From: Furcasterigmium furcatum
Taxonomy: Eukaryota; Ascomycota; Sordariomycetes; Glomerellales; Plectosphaerellaceae
NCBI GenBank assembly: GCA_001599815.1
Contig: BCIA01000005.1
Location: forward strand, 3,480,472 to 3,544,471
Direction: 5' to 3'
Length of the DNA stretch: 64,000 nt
The position numbers were made by a program, and so were the translations under genes. How positions within the stretch are numbered: position 1 is the first letter of the stretch; each line of letters opens with the position of its first letter. Below the pieces are notes generated by a model, which had not been told where the DNA came from, ran no database searches, and was given only the letters and a program-made list of their open reading frames with translations. Positions 18,400 through 28,748 of the stretch are shown here, one piece after another.

Positions 18400-21235
18400 A
18401 TGGCGACTATAGTATTGGGATCCCAGGTACGTGAGCTGCAGCACCACCCAGACTCGACTACCGGCTCGTCGCCGTCTGCTAACACCAGTGCGCAGTGGGG
18501 TGAGTACATTTCCATGGCCCTTTGACTTCGATTCGATGCGCGCGCAGCCATGCCCCTCGGGCCCTCGGACGAAGACGTGGGTGGCTGTTTCTCTCCGCGG
18601 CGCTCGACTCGTCCGATCGACATCGACAGACATTACCCCGAGCCCCTTTCGTATCAACCAAGAGCCTTCCTTGTTCCTCGCCCGGCGGAATCTACAACGA
18701 CAGGGATGCGGCGGTCCAACCACCCGTCGAGTTGACGCGATACCCGAGCGTCAGAGCGGACAGGGCTTACCGGAAGCCATGATTACACTCATGACAAGAC
18801 TTGGAGGCTGATAATGCGTGCAGGTGACGAGGGCAAGGGCAAGATCGTCGACATCCTCTCGCCCCAGTTCTCCCTTTGCGCCAGAGCCCAGGTACTACCC
18901 GTCCTCCCTTATGTGGAGTCCGGCGTTTGCAATTGAAGGCCGCCAGAGTCAGAACAATGGTAATGGACCGCCACATTGGTGAGGGAACCACACGACAAGA
19001 GCAAGGCGGTTGGGATGATCGCGGTCAAGGCGTCAGTGTTCGCCTTCCGCCCCTGAAGACCAGCTGCAACTCAGCGTGACAGCGAGGGTATGGTATGTGA
19101 TCCGTATAGGGCAATGGACACGCCTATCCATGAACCCCGTTGCCATGCCGGCCAATCGGCGCTCTGGCGGACTTGAGCGTCTCATCTATGCCTTCAATTG
19201 CAAATGACCGCCACTCTACGACCCGAATAACATGGCACAGCGCTGACTTTCCTCCAGGGGGGCCACAATGCAGGCCAGTATGTGATCCTGGAGTCCATTT
19301 TCCCTTAGTCTGGCTGTCTTGGGAGTCCTGCGACACGTTGTTGCTCCTAAGACACGAAGAGCAACTCCCAACCCATCCACACAAGGCAATTACTGACTCC
19401 GCGGGTCGATAGCTCCATTGTTGCCGAAGGCGTGTCCTACGACTTCCGTAAGATCCCCGGACGTGCCTTTCACCAGCCTGCCATGAATGCTGACGCCCGT
19501 AGACCTTCTTCCTTCCGGTCTCATGAACCCCGTACGCGCTTCCTTCTGCCCCGTACAAGTACTACTAGTAGAGATACTAACTAGCACATCAGCGCTGCGT
19601 CAACCTCATCGGAAGCGGTGTTGTAGTTCACGTTCCCGTATGTTGTCTATCACAAAATGCCCACTCATCGCATACCCCCTGACTCGCGCTCTGTAGACCT
19701 TCTTCGCCGAGCTCGAGACTCTCGAAAAGAAGGGCCTCACCAACGTTCACGAGCGCATCCTCATCTCTGACCGCTGCACGATTGACTTTGATCTCCATGT
19801 CGCCGTCGATGGTCTCGAGGAGATTGAGCTCGGCGCCAACTCCATCGGCACCACCAGGCGTGGCATCGGCCCATCATACAGCACGAGGGCGTCGGTAAGG
19901 TGTGCGCAACCTTGGATGTTTGAGCGTGGCTGACAATCCGCAGAGAAACGCCATCACTATCTCCGAGATGTTCCGCGAGGAGCTTTTCGAGAGGAAGCTT
20001 CGCACATTGGCCGAGTGAGCTCCATTGGCTCTCCATCACGAGGAACCAATCTGACGTTTTTCAGCGGCTACAGGAAACGCTTCGGCGACCTCCTCAAGTA
20101 TGATGTCGAGGATGAGATCACTCGCTACAAGGTACGGTACGGAAGTCGAACTGCCCGGCACACTTGCTAATACTCTCTCTACAGGACTACCGCACTCGTC
20201 TCGCGCCCTACGTGACCGACGCCGTCGCGTTGATGGAAGACGCCCAGAACAAGAACACTGATATTCTTGTTGAGGGCGGCCAGGCGCTCATGCTCGATAT
20301 CAGTATGTTGAAGGCCACCACCATCCGACGGATTCAACTGACGTGGAACAGCCTTCGGCACATACCCCTATGTGACGAGTTCGTCGACTGTACGCGGCTC
20401 CCTGTCATCAATAATGCCACCGTGTTTGCATGCTGACTCGGAACAGGGCATCGGCGGTGTCCTGACAGGACTTGCCATCAACCCCAGGAAGCTCGCCCAG
20501 TCTATTGGCGTTGTCAAGGCTTACACCACTCGGTGAGTCACAAGCCTGGATTTCAACTGTGTGACATTGACTGACTCCTCTTTAGCGTGGGCGGAGTACG
20601 TTGAAGCCACCTATTCCACCATACATACCACTTCTAACCAATGCCACAGGGCCCCTTCCCGACAGAAGATCTCGGTGAGATTGGCACCAAGCTGCAAGAG
20701 CAAGGCAGGGAGTGGGGTGTCAGCACCGGCCGAAGACGCCGCTGCGGCTGGCTGGATCTCGTCGTGGTTAAGTACTCTCATGTAAGATGCCTTCACCGGG
20801 AGTTTCTCTCGAGACATGCTGACATGGAAACTTCAGGCTGTCAACCACTACGATACGTGAGTCCACTCGGCGAGTCAAGCATTCTTGTGGACGTTGACTA
20901 ACCAGACCAGCCTCAACCTCACCAAGCTCGACATCCTCGACAACTTCCCCACGATCAAGGTGGCCGTGGCGTACAAGGACCCCGAGACCAAGGAGGCCCT
21001 GCCCTCCTTCCCCGCGGACCTGGACCTCCTTGGCAAGGTGGACGTTGAGTACGTCGAGCTGCCTGGGTGGAACAAGTCCACCACGGGGGCCAAGACCTTC
21101 TTCGACCTGCCCATCCAGGCCCGCGAGTACGTTCTCTTCATCGAAAAGTTCCTCGCCGTGAACGGCAAGGGGCCCAAGGTGAGGTGGATCGGCACCGGTC
21201 CCGGACGCGAGGAGATGATCGACCGCGGCGCTTAA
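18400..21235 (+). CDS. ade12: Adenylosuccinate synthase (17 exons, 430 aa)
   Basis: The enzyme joins IMP and aspartate with GTP hydrolysis, the first committed step to AMP. Exons: 18400-18426, 18496-18499, 18824-18891, 19258-19277, 19413-19447, 19503-19531, 19593-19637, 19697-19894, 19944-20014, 20065-20131, 20185-20302, 20352-20389, 20447-20532, 20586-20595, 20650-20781, 20837-20856, 20911-21235. The joined frame is 1,293 nt with no stop. Family landmarks are all present: GSQWGDEGKGK (GTP loop), GGHNAGHSIVAEG, YDFHLLPSGLMNP, GIGPSYSTRAS, ILVEGGQALMLDI, TYPYVTSSSTGIGG, VGGGPFPTE and GWLDLVVVKYS. Odd points are 16 introns, a 4-nt exon that supplies the Trp-Gly of the GTP loop, a 10-nt exon, two long introns (324 and 366 nt) and an introner-like intron 4. 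Family certainty is very high; exon 2 is inferred from conservation. Confidence 0.93.
18496..18499 (+). other. 4-nt microexon of ade12
   Basis: The near-invariant GSQWGDEGKGK loop needs TGG-G between exon 1 (ending CAG at 18426) and exon 3 (starting GT GAC at 18824). The only TGGG that works is at 18496-18499, bounded by a perfect CGCAG acceptor and a GTGAGT donor. Joining restores the frame exactly. No alternative donor for exon 1 or acceptor for exon 3 supplies these codons. Confidence 0.8.
19278..19412 (+). repeat. Introner-like intron, copy 2 (intron 4 of ade12)
   Basis: This 135-nt intron starts GTATGTGATCC and ends CGATAG. It splits the His codon of GGHNAGHSIV, so its limits are fixed by conservation. 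It matches copy 1 at 106 of 135 ungapped positions and copy 3 strongly. The inner hairpin is perfect: GTTGCTC at 19340-19346 pairs with GAGCAAC at 19359-19365, flanked by GGGA at 19321 and TCCC at 19366. The branch site TACTGAC lies about 20 nt upstream of the acceptor. Confidence 0.9.
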
Positions 21236-22028
21236 ACGCGGTGGAGGCGAGGTTGCATTATTAGTTAAGTCACTGACTGACCTGGCCCGGGGGCATGGAG
21301 GAACTCGCCCCCCCCCCCCCCCCCCAAAAAAAAAAGAAGAGACGAATATTCCGCGGGAGGCGCCACCAAAGAAGCTCAAATGATAGAGAATATACAATAT
21401 GCTTTGATTCACCAGGAAGATTCCCATTCAGCGGCAGAAACTGGTTCGCCCGTGATGTTGCTCGGCCATGCTTGCTTTTAAAGCATGAAGCCTCAGGTAA
21501 TCCTGACTCGTACGCATAACCGCCCAGAAACACCCAAGTGACAAAAAGAAATGGTAGCCAATGATCAGGAGACTGATGGTAGAAGAGAGATAGAGAGAGG
21601 GAGGGGGGTGGATACAAGCAGAGAAAAAGGAGAACCCCAGATCGAGAGGCAGCCGGCCAGACGCAGGTGGTATCTATCATATTCCACCAATGCTTTCATG
21701 TCGGCTAATCGTCGTGGTCTCGTCAGGGGTTGTGGAAAAGGGGAAAAAACAAAGAAAAGTGACAGAAAAGATGTCAGTCGAAGTGAGTAAGCAAGCGTTG
21801 TCGGCATCCGAGCAGCACATTGGATCATCATCCGCGCCTCCAATGCAAAAAGCTAAGACGAAAACCCCGTCGCGGGGTCGTCATCACCAAATCTGTTCCG
21901 GGCTCGGCCGGCATCGCAGGGCCGTCCGCCGGGCCGGCAGCCCCTTTCTCCCTGGCACCAGTTGTGCCACCCCGGCCCGGCGCACCAAGACGCATCCACT
22001 CCTCCGAGACGACCCTGCGAATCGTCCA
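21236..22028. other. Intergenic, ade12 3' side
   Basis: This is about 0.8 kb between the convergent ade12 and the small basic protein gene. It contains the C18-A10 tract (separate entry) and a purine-rich stretch near 21575-21615. No coding region is seen. Confidence 0.55.
21308..21335. repeat. Homopolymer tract C18 followed by A10
   Basis: A run of 18 C is directly followed by 10 A, about 70 nt after the ade12 stop codon. It lies in the likely 3' untranslated region. Its exact length is uncertain because such runs are prone to sequencing error. Confidence 0.85.
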
Positions 22029-22541
22029 TCACGGACGCGGGTCGCCGTCCCCATTCGCTCCCGCAGCCATGGGGGCAGCGGTCTCGTCGCCCTCTTCCTC
22101 CGAGCGCGTGCTCTCCGCGGCGTCGCGGGCCAGGCGCTCCTCGAGGCGGGTCTTCTTCTCCTGCTCGCGGACGCGCTGGCGCTCCCGGCGATGTAGCCGG
22201 GCAGCCTCGCGGCGCTCGCCGAGGACGTAGGGTGCGGAGCGGACGACGCGGAAAACCAGGCGCAGGCCCTCGCGGAGGTGGTGCCGCGCCTGGCCGAGGT
22301 GTTGCTTCGCGTCGGCGTAGTCGGCGCGCGCGATGGCGGAGCGCTTCTTAGCCTTGTAGGCGCGCTCGGCGCGCTGGGCTTTCTGGAACTTCTCTGAGGC
22401 GTGGCGGCGCTTTGTCGTCAGGAGGGCTTCGGTTCCGGAGGTGCCTGGGCGTATGGCGGGGAGTGGCTTCTCGGAGGATGCGCTGTTGGGGGTTGAGGGA
22501 GGAGGCCCTTCGAGGGCAGAGGAGCGTGTTTCGCGGGCCAT
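22029..22541 (-). CDS. Small basic coiled-coil protein, unknown function
   Basis: A 170-aa frame starts at MARETRSS (22541). An in-frame ATG 78 nt further upstream (22619) would add 26 residues rich in Ser and Leu, which look like leader rather than protein. Residues 1-45 are Pro/Ser-rich and disordered. Residues 48-150 are strongly charged and helical (KRRHASEKFQKAQRAERAYKAKKR and onward), containing RHHLREGLRLVFRVVRSAPY and a basic RRERQRVREQEKK run. The tail is acidic. Codon use matches that of the neighbouring genes. I think I recall similar short conserved fungal hypothetical proteins but cannot name a function. There is no signal peptide or membrane segment. Confidence 0.6.
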   Translation of the reverse strand: MARETRSSALEGPPPSTPNSASSEKPLPAIRPGTSGTEALLTTKRRHASEKFQKAQRAERAYKAKKRSAIARADYADAKQHLGQARHHLREGLRLVFRVVRSAPYVLGERREAARLHRRERQRVREQEKKTRLEERLARDAAESTRSEEEGDETAAPMAAGANGDGDPRP

Positions 22542-23733
22542 GACTGGGGAAGATGAGAACAACGGGAGCAGACCGCAAGAAGTATGGCGGAAGAGATGTG
22601 ACGTCGAGAGGGAATACACACAACGGCGAAACGGGAGAGGCGTTCCGGGAGGGGAGCCGGTCTCGATCGTGGCGGCATCGCGTTGGGCGTCTTTATACGC
22701 ATTTCCACTTTGCGCGCAGCATTAGGAGTGGAGAGAAGAAACAACAACGTCGTCCAAACGCTAGTCTCATCATCGAATAAACTCTCAGTGACAATCACGC
22801 ATGTCATGCAACGTGGCCGGCGCATCCTGGCGTCAGTGCAGTCGTGCAGGGGCCGACAGGTGCGGGATCGTGAGGGTGCGCGGCCATCGTCGCGATCCCT
22901 CGCCGGGTCTTCTGGGTTGTCGTGACTGTCAATGCCGCGAGGCATGAATGCCCAGGAAATTTGAAGCAATGACAGGTAACCACCCGCCCACGGCGGTGTA
23001 GTGGTGTCGATGCCGGGATCAGGGGCGATCCCTGTTTGATCTTCATGCACCGTCACTCCGTGTTCAGAGGGAAGAAATCTCCTCCTTGGTGGTGGAAACC
23101 ATTGCAGCGGTGGAAGTGATCAATCTGCTCCTTACTGAAGCAGCACTTCGTGGTTTTGAAGACATCTCTTAGTTGTGGACGGAGTCTTCGCGTTGAAGAC
23201 CCCCAAGAAACACACACCACCACCCATTCCCACAACGTCGGCATCCTTAGCTGTCTTTTTATATCTCTAGAATACAATCCCATCAATATAGTTCCCGACC
23301 AGTCGAGCCTTGGATCAAGACTTATTGTTCTCTGTAGACGGGTGGGGGACAACACTACAGGTTTAGAACGACTTGAAGACAAATCCGGCTCCGGCACGCC
23401 GGCTCCGCGCTGTCCCTTCCGCTCGGGCCGGGTCTCGGGGTGGAGACGGCCCCGAAACGGACCTAGGCAGAGGTACGAAGTTGCTTAGTTCGCATCTGCT
23501 CGTATAGAGAGCAGCCCGATTGGCTGTGCATCCGCCTCGTTCCGTCTCGTAAAGTCTGGGAGTGCTAGTGGCTCTTTAATAATGACGGGAGGCCGCTGTT
23601 CGTCACCCTTCGTTTACCTCCAATCTTCTCGGAATCATCGTTTTCAAGACGAGTTGCGCCCGTGTTCGACTATTCGTGGCCTTGCGAAATACCCGAGAAT
23701 CGGCGGAGACCCAGAGTCAGACGACTGCATGCC
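22542..23733. other. Divergent intergenic region upstream of the Zn2Cys6 regulator
   Basis: This 1.2-kb region lies between the divergent small basic protein gene and the regulator gene. At 23391-23402 there is CCGG-N4-CCGG (inverted CGG triplets), a type of site that Zn2Cys6 proteins can bind, but it may be chance in GC-rich DNA. No gene is recognised; the 114-aa minus-strand frame at 23053-23397 has no family features. Confidence 0.45.
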
Positions 23734-25004
23734 ATGCGTGACCAGGAAGCCAGCCCGGATTCGGAGACGCCCCAATCTAGCAGCTCGCGGCGAGGCCACC
23801 GCAAATCCCGCCTCGGCTGTGGCGAATGCAAGCGTCGGCGGATCAAGGCATGTCTGTCAGCTTTCCCTCTTGAAGGGACGTATATGTTTCTTTGAATCAA
23901 GTGTTGACGTGTCCTTCGCAGTGCGACGAAACCCACCCCGTCTGTAAGAGATGTGCGCTGGGGGGGAGGGAATGCCCGTTCACCCTGCTGGCTCCAAGCT
24001 TGCCAGACAGCTGCTCTGGCATCTCGCCGTCGAGTGAACTCAGCCAGCCTTCAAGTTCTGCGCCGAGTTGGATCCCCCCGGCAGATGTGATGCAGTGCCG
24101 CCTGCTTCAACATTTCAGAGTATGCTGCCAGGAGATGATGGGATCTGCCACCGCACCGGCCTACGCGCAACTAGGCCCTGATAACATCGTCGACCAGGGT
24201 TTGGGGTGCCCCTACTTGCTCAACCAGATACTCGCCCTCTCAGCTCGCCACTTGGCGACGTATTATCCGGACCAAGAGGACGAGTACCTCCATCAGGCCA
24301 AAGCCTACCAGAGTCACGCCATCACCCTCTTCACCTCGGCCGCCCTTCAGATCGACGAGAAGAACTGCGTACAAGTGCTCCTCTTCAGCTGGCTGCTGGG
24401 CATTCATCAACTCTGCGATGTCGGTCTTGGGGATGGCCAGCACAACGTCCTCGAACACTTCCTCCAATACCTGGACATCTACCGCGGCGTCCGCATCGTA
24501 GTAGCGCAGGCATGGCACCTGATGATGCAAACAGATCTGAAGGCAACACTGGACGACAGCATAGACCGGGTGAATCTCAAAGGCACGGGTACGCAAACGT
24601 CGACCATCAAGACCCTCATCCAGGAGAGCCTCGGCCTAGACGAGGAGCAGAAGAGTGACTGTGAAGAGGCCGCGGGCAGGCTTCAGGTTGCCCTCGACTC
24701 TGATCCAAATGACCAGTCGGACAATGCCCGGCAACAGATCATTTTCAGCATCATGTCCTGGCCCTTGATCATCAAACCCGGATTCATCTCTGCGGCGAGA
24801 TCGAGGCGGCCAGAGGCTCTGATCGTTATTGCATACTTCTGCGTCCCTCTGCACTGGTGCCGCGAGAACTGGATGGTGGGACCTACCGGGCGCAATCTCT
24901 TCAACGGGATATTGACCTCCTTGGGCCCTGGCTGGGAAAGGTGGCTGCAGTGGCCGCGATCTGTGTTAGAAGAGTCCCATGCCGAAGAATCACAGCCGCC
25001 CTAA
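23734..25004 (+). CDS. Zn2Cys6 transcription factor, short (Upc2/Ecm22-like layout)
   Basis: Exons 23734-23847 and 23922-25004 give 398 aa. The zinc cluster spans the splice junction: CGECKRRRIK from exon 1 joins CDETHPVCKRCALGGRECPF from exon 2, giving the canonical C-x2-C-x6-C spacing. This spacing fixes the donor as GC (GCATGT), so intron 1 is GC-AG. After a Ser/Pro linker there is a helical regulatory region of about 300 residues including LLNQILALSARHLA, and near the end the pattern RRPEALIVIAYFCVPLHWCRENW, seen in short fungal Zn2Cys6 proteins often annotated as sterol-uptake-control-like. An in-frame upstream ATG at 23662 would add 24 residues. Target genes are unknown; the next gene downstream is an RTA1-type membrane protein on the same strand. 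Confidence 0.83.
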
Positions 25005-25419
25005 AACCCGAGGCTAGCTACCTAGCGTGGGAATGACTACTAAGAGTACCGAGAAGTGTTTGATGAAGTACACGCGTTCTCGCATTCGTCCTGCGGCCAC
25101 CAATCGCAAGGCGCTCGGAACGACCTGGGGGGTTGTTTACTACACGAGTCAAGCGGGCCGGCCAGGCGAAGCAGAGTGAGTACCATTACTTCGAAGCACC
25201 AGAGTCCCTGGCTAGACTCCTCGTCCCATAATGGCAACACATGGAGACTAATTATGTCTAGAAAGGGGAGCCTATAAGTGTCAATATAGACTGAAGACCA
25301 GCCGTCTTCTTGCTATACCCATCCGGATTCCCTCATGCTTACCACCGCTCTCACGACGACCACTTCCGTTCACATTCACTTTCTTTCTTTCTTTCTGGAA
25401 CTGACAACGAGTCGGAGCA
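25005..25419. promoter_or_regulatory. RTA1-type gene promoter region
   Basis: These 415 nt separate the regulator and the RTA1-type gene. TATAAG lies at 25273-25278, 147 nt before the ATG, and is followed by a CT-rich stretch (TTTCTTTCTTTCTTTCTGG near 25380). Both are typical of fungal core promoters. Confidence 0.5.
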
Positions 25420-26344
25420 ATGGCCGAGCTGAAACCCTTCCGAGGCGAATACTACCTCTGGCACTATGTGCCTAGCAAACCTGCTGCCATCATCTTCGCC
25501 ATCATCTTCACCTTTCTCACCCTGGCATTGCTGTGGCGTATGTGCCGAACGCGGATGTGGTTCTTTACTGCCTTTGTCGTTGGTGGATTCTGTAAGTGGC
25601 CGGTCTGCCTACCGACATGGCACGCTGCAGTGATGCTGACAACGTCTCTCTACTGAAGTCGAGCTCATTGGATTCGCCGCTCGAGCGTCTGCCTCGGGCG
25701 CCACGGATCGCCTCATGCCCTTCGTCATCCAGAATACCTATATCCTTCTCGCCCCGGCTCTCTTCGCCGCTACGATCTACATGACCCTGGGCCGGATTAT
25801 CCGCCTGGTCAGGGCCGAAGCCTACTCGTTGGTGCCGATCCGATGGCTGACGAAACTGTTCGTCACGGGCGACATCCTCTCGTTCACCATACAGGGAAGC
25901 GCGGCTGGCCTCATGGCCACGGGCGACAACGCAGTGCTGGGACAGAACATCGTCATCGTAGGCCTGTTCATTCAGATCGTGGTCTTCGGCTTCTTCATGA
26001 TTACCGCGGTCGTGTTCCATGTCCGCCTGCAAAGGCAGCCGACATTCGAGTCGAGGGACCTCGGGGCGACGTGGAGACAGCACGTGTACACCCTGTACGC
26101 AGTGAGCACCTTGATACTGGTGCGATCTGTCTTCAGGGTGATCGAGTTCATCCAGGGTTACGACGGGTATCTCCTGCAGAATGAGTGGCCCATGTACGTC
26201 TTTGACGCGGTGTTGATGGTTTTCGTCATGGCCATCTTCGTTGCGAAGTACCCGGCGGACCTCCGCGCGGAATCGATCAAGGGCAGTTTGGTGCCATTAA
26301 GTTCGTTCGATGAGCGACCAGCGAGGGGAGCATCGGCTGTGTAG
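25420..26344 (+). CDS. RTA1-family seven-helix membrane protein
   Basis: Exons 25420-25591 and 25659-26344 encode 285 aa, a normal length for the family. Seven hydrophobic segments can be followed, starting with AAIIFAIIFTFLTLALLW near residue 25. Typical RTA1 parts are FELIGFAAR after helix 2, QNTYILLAPALFAATIYM, FVTGDILSFTIQGSAAGL (the hallmark region with the conserved Asp), and a late FRVIEFIQGYDGYL. Fungal members include Rta1 (7-aminocholesterol resistance), Rsb1 (sphingoid base export) and Rtm1 (molasses resistance); they are thought to move or sense lipids at the plasma membrane. The substrate here is unknown. The intron is 67 nt with a GTAAGT donor and TGAAG acceptor. It lies just downstream of a Zn2Cys6 gene on the same strand, which suggests but does not prove joint control. 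Confidence 0.9.
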
Positions 26345-27743
26345 GGAGGCGTGCTGAGTGTGACTTTTGAGTTTCACCCAGCTGCAGGGCAGTGCTAAGC
26401 ATGGCGAAATGGCATAGAGAAGGTAGAATAGTTAGAGGGTGTCTTCAGGACATCCTTCAAGTCGTGTTTCCGTCATTATGGTAGCCTTGGTCCCGACAGC
26501 ATCCGCGTATACGGGTGTGACTAGTGTGTCGTTGGCCCCTTTTATGTATCCCGTCAAGCATTCTCCAAGCCTGACTCTGAGTGCAACCAAGCTCACTTAT
26601 TTACCCGAGTATCATCATCAGGACACAGTCAAGCACAATGGGAATGCTGCAATCTGGGCTCGACACAGGTTTTCCTGCGATGCATCAATATTCACTTCGA
26701 CCTACCTAACTATGGCTATGTGTAAGCTGAGCAAAGAGGCAGGGCGTCCCGCAACGGACAGTGCTCGGCCTCAACTCGACGGCGTTTCGTGGGGAGAAAA
26801 TCGCCGAAACACCACTCCTTAGAACCAAGGTGGACTCTACCACAGTTGATTGAGCCCTGCCAAGCTGTTCACAGAGCCGGACTAGCCGACAAGTCAGACC
26901 GAATCATGAAGATCAGCTCCACGGCTGGTCCGTGACCCAGTCGGTCCGTTACTATGTAAAGAGGAGGGCCGGCGTGGCCGAGAAAACGGCTCGCATCGTG
27001 CGCCTTGAAGACCAAATTGACATCACCGCGCAGAAGAACTACACAGAAAACGAGCGTGATAGTCGGCGAGGGCGAGAAGTCGACTCTGCTCAAGGCGCTC
27101 ATCCCTCGACAGTTGACGAGCGCCGAGACATCGATACCCCAGAGTTTGGCCAAGTTCCCCTTTAATTCAGTAGATCTTTACCACTACTGCGGTCAGGGTT
27201 ACATGGAAGGATTCGAAGAGCGGCACTCAGGCCACTTAGACAGCACGGGCGGCTCCACGGCAGTTCACCAAAGTCCCGGTCGGGGTCTGCCTCTCTCCAC
27301 ATATAGGGATGGATGTTATTCCTGTCGCGCGGCTGATCATCACTTGAATTAGGGGTCATCTCGCGCTTGCGGTTCAGTCGCGCTGCCGCTCTTCATCTTG
27401 GCGTAAGACCAGCCTTGCATCTCACGCTCAGTCGACGACTTGGCGTGCGTAATGCCAGCCTCGCATGTATGAGGGGACGGCATGGACTGTTGGCACACTA
27501 GAGTTACAGCTGAGATTGTTAGCCATGTTGACAACCTTGCCGTGTTGGATGAGTTGGGGGATCAGCACTCAGCCAGTGTCTATATAGAGGCCTTCATTCC
27601 GTCGCTGTTTGGCCGAGTTGTATGGACTTGATCTGTAGCTTCTTCAGCGAACAGTCAACGGCTCTCAATTCTCACACTTCTCTTCAGGCTTATTTCCAAC
27701 CGGAACACTCATAGTACTCTCAAGTGTCGACGCTGTCTGCACC
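26345..27743. other. Intergenic upstream of the secreted protein gene
   Basis: This 1.4-kb stretch holds the RTA1 3' end and the promoter of the next gene. A TATATAG box at 27581-27587 lies 163 nt before that gene's ATG. I find no supported gene or RNA in the remainder. Confidence 0.5.
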
Positions 27744-28748
27744 ATGAGGTCTTCCACTTTGCTGGGAGTTGCGCTGGGCTCCGCGCTCGCTAGTGCTCAG
27801 GTTCGATTCTGCACAGGCTACCGCCGCCCCAACTGGGATAACTGTAAGTGAACGATTACTTCCATGCGCGTTTGGGTTGGTCCCAGAACTAACAACGATG
27901 CACCAGGCGCCGATGTCATCGCCGACTTTGCGTTCGAGGGCAACCAAGACATCTTTCATGAGAACGGCGCCGACGACCCTGCACCCTCTTGCAAGTGGTG
28001 GTACTGGGAGGACGGGAACTGCCGCATCACTCATTGCTTCGAGGATGTTCCCCAGGAGGGCGAGGATCCCAGACAGCGCACGGGAGACGAGCTCTTCATC
28101 TGGTACGACATGATCAGGTCCAAGTGCACCAGCTGGCGCGCTGGCGGCGAGTTCACTGGCGCCTTCGAGTTCCTTAACGTCCTCAACGACGAGGACGAGG
28201 GCACCATCCCTCCCAGCAAGCGGACAATCAAGCGCGACGGCGGTGTCGTCGAGGGTCATCTCTCCCTCGAGGAATACCGCGAGTGGCTCAACGACACGGC
28301 CACCTCGGAGGAGGCCGAGCATGGCCCCGTCGTGGCCAAGCGCCAGGACGGCGACGAATCTGTCGAGATCCCCTTCCGGGCCATCGGCGTCCGCAACCCC
28401 GACGCCTTCGAGCAGGGCCCTCGCCTCGGCAACGGCGTTGGGTACGAGTGGGAGGTCACCGAGAGCACGTCCTTCAGCGTGACGACGTCCATGAATCTCG
28501 GCGCCGCCTGGAACATCTTCACGGCCAGCGTCGGCTTCGAGATGTCCCAGGAAGATACCTTCACCGTCCGCGAAGGCATCACCTTCAACGTTCCCTGCGC
28601 GAACCAGGGCCAGGTGACCTTCTGGCCCTTTTACGACTACTTCGAGACGCAGTGGTCCCCCAGCGGGACGGAGGGCGAGATCTGGGTCCCCGTTGAGCAT
28701 GGAGACAAGAAGATTGGCGGCGAGGTCGCCGTATCTTGCGTCGGCTGA
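27744..28748 (+). CDS. Secreted protein of unknown function (313 aa)
   Basis: Exons 27744-27843 and 27907-28748. Residues 1-19 are a clear signal peptide (MRSSTLLGVALGSALASAQ). The mature N-terminal third contains most of the cysteines (VRFCTGY, NCADVIADF, CKWWYWEDGNC, THCFED, SKCTSW), suggesting disulphide bonds. A charged linker follows, including VVAKRQ, a possible Kex2 KR site near residue 210. The C-terminal half has alternating polar and nonpolar residues (STSFSVTTSMNLGAAWNIF, FTVREGITFNVPC), a pattern of long beta hairpins. I do not recognise a family. A strong TATA box and a signal peptide suggest a regulated secreted protein such as an effector or wall protein; this is inference only. 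Confidence 0.78.
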
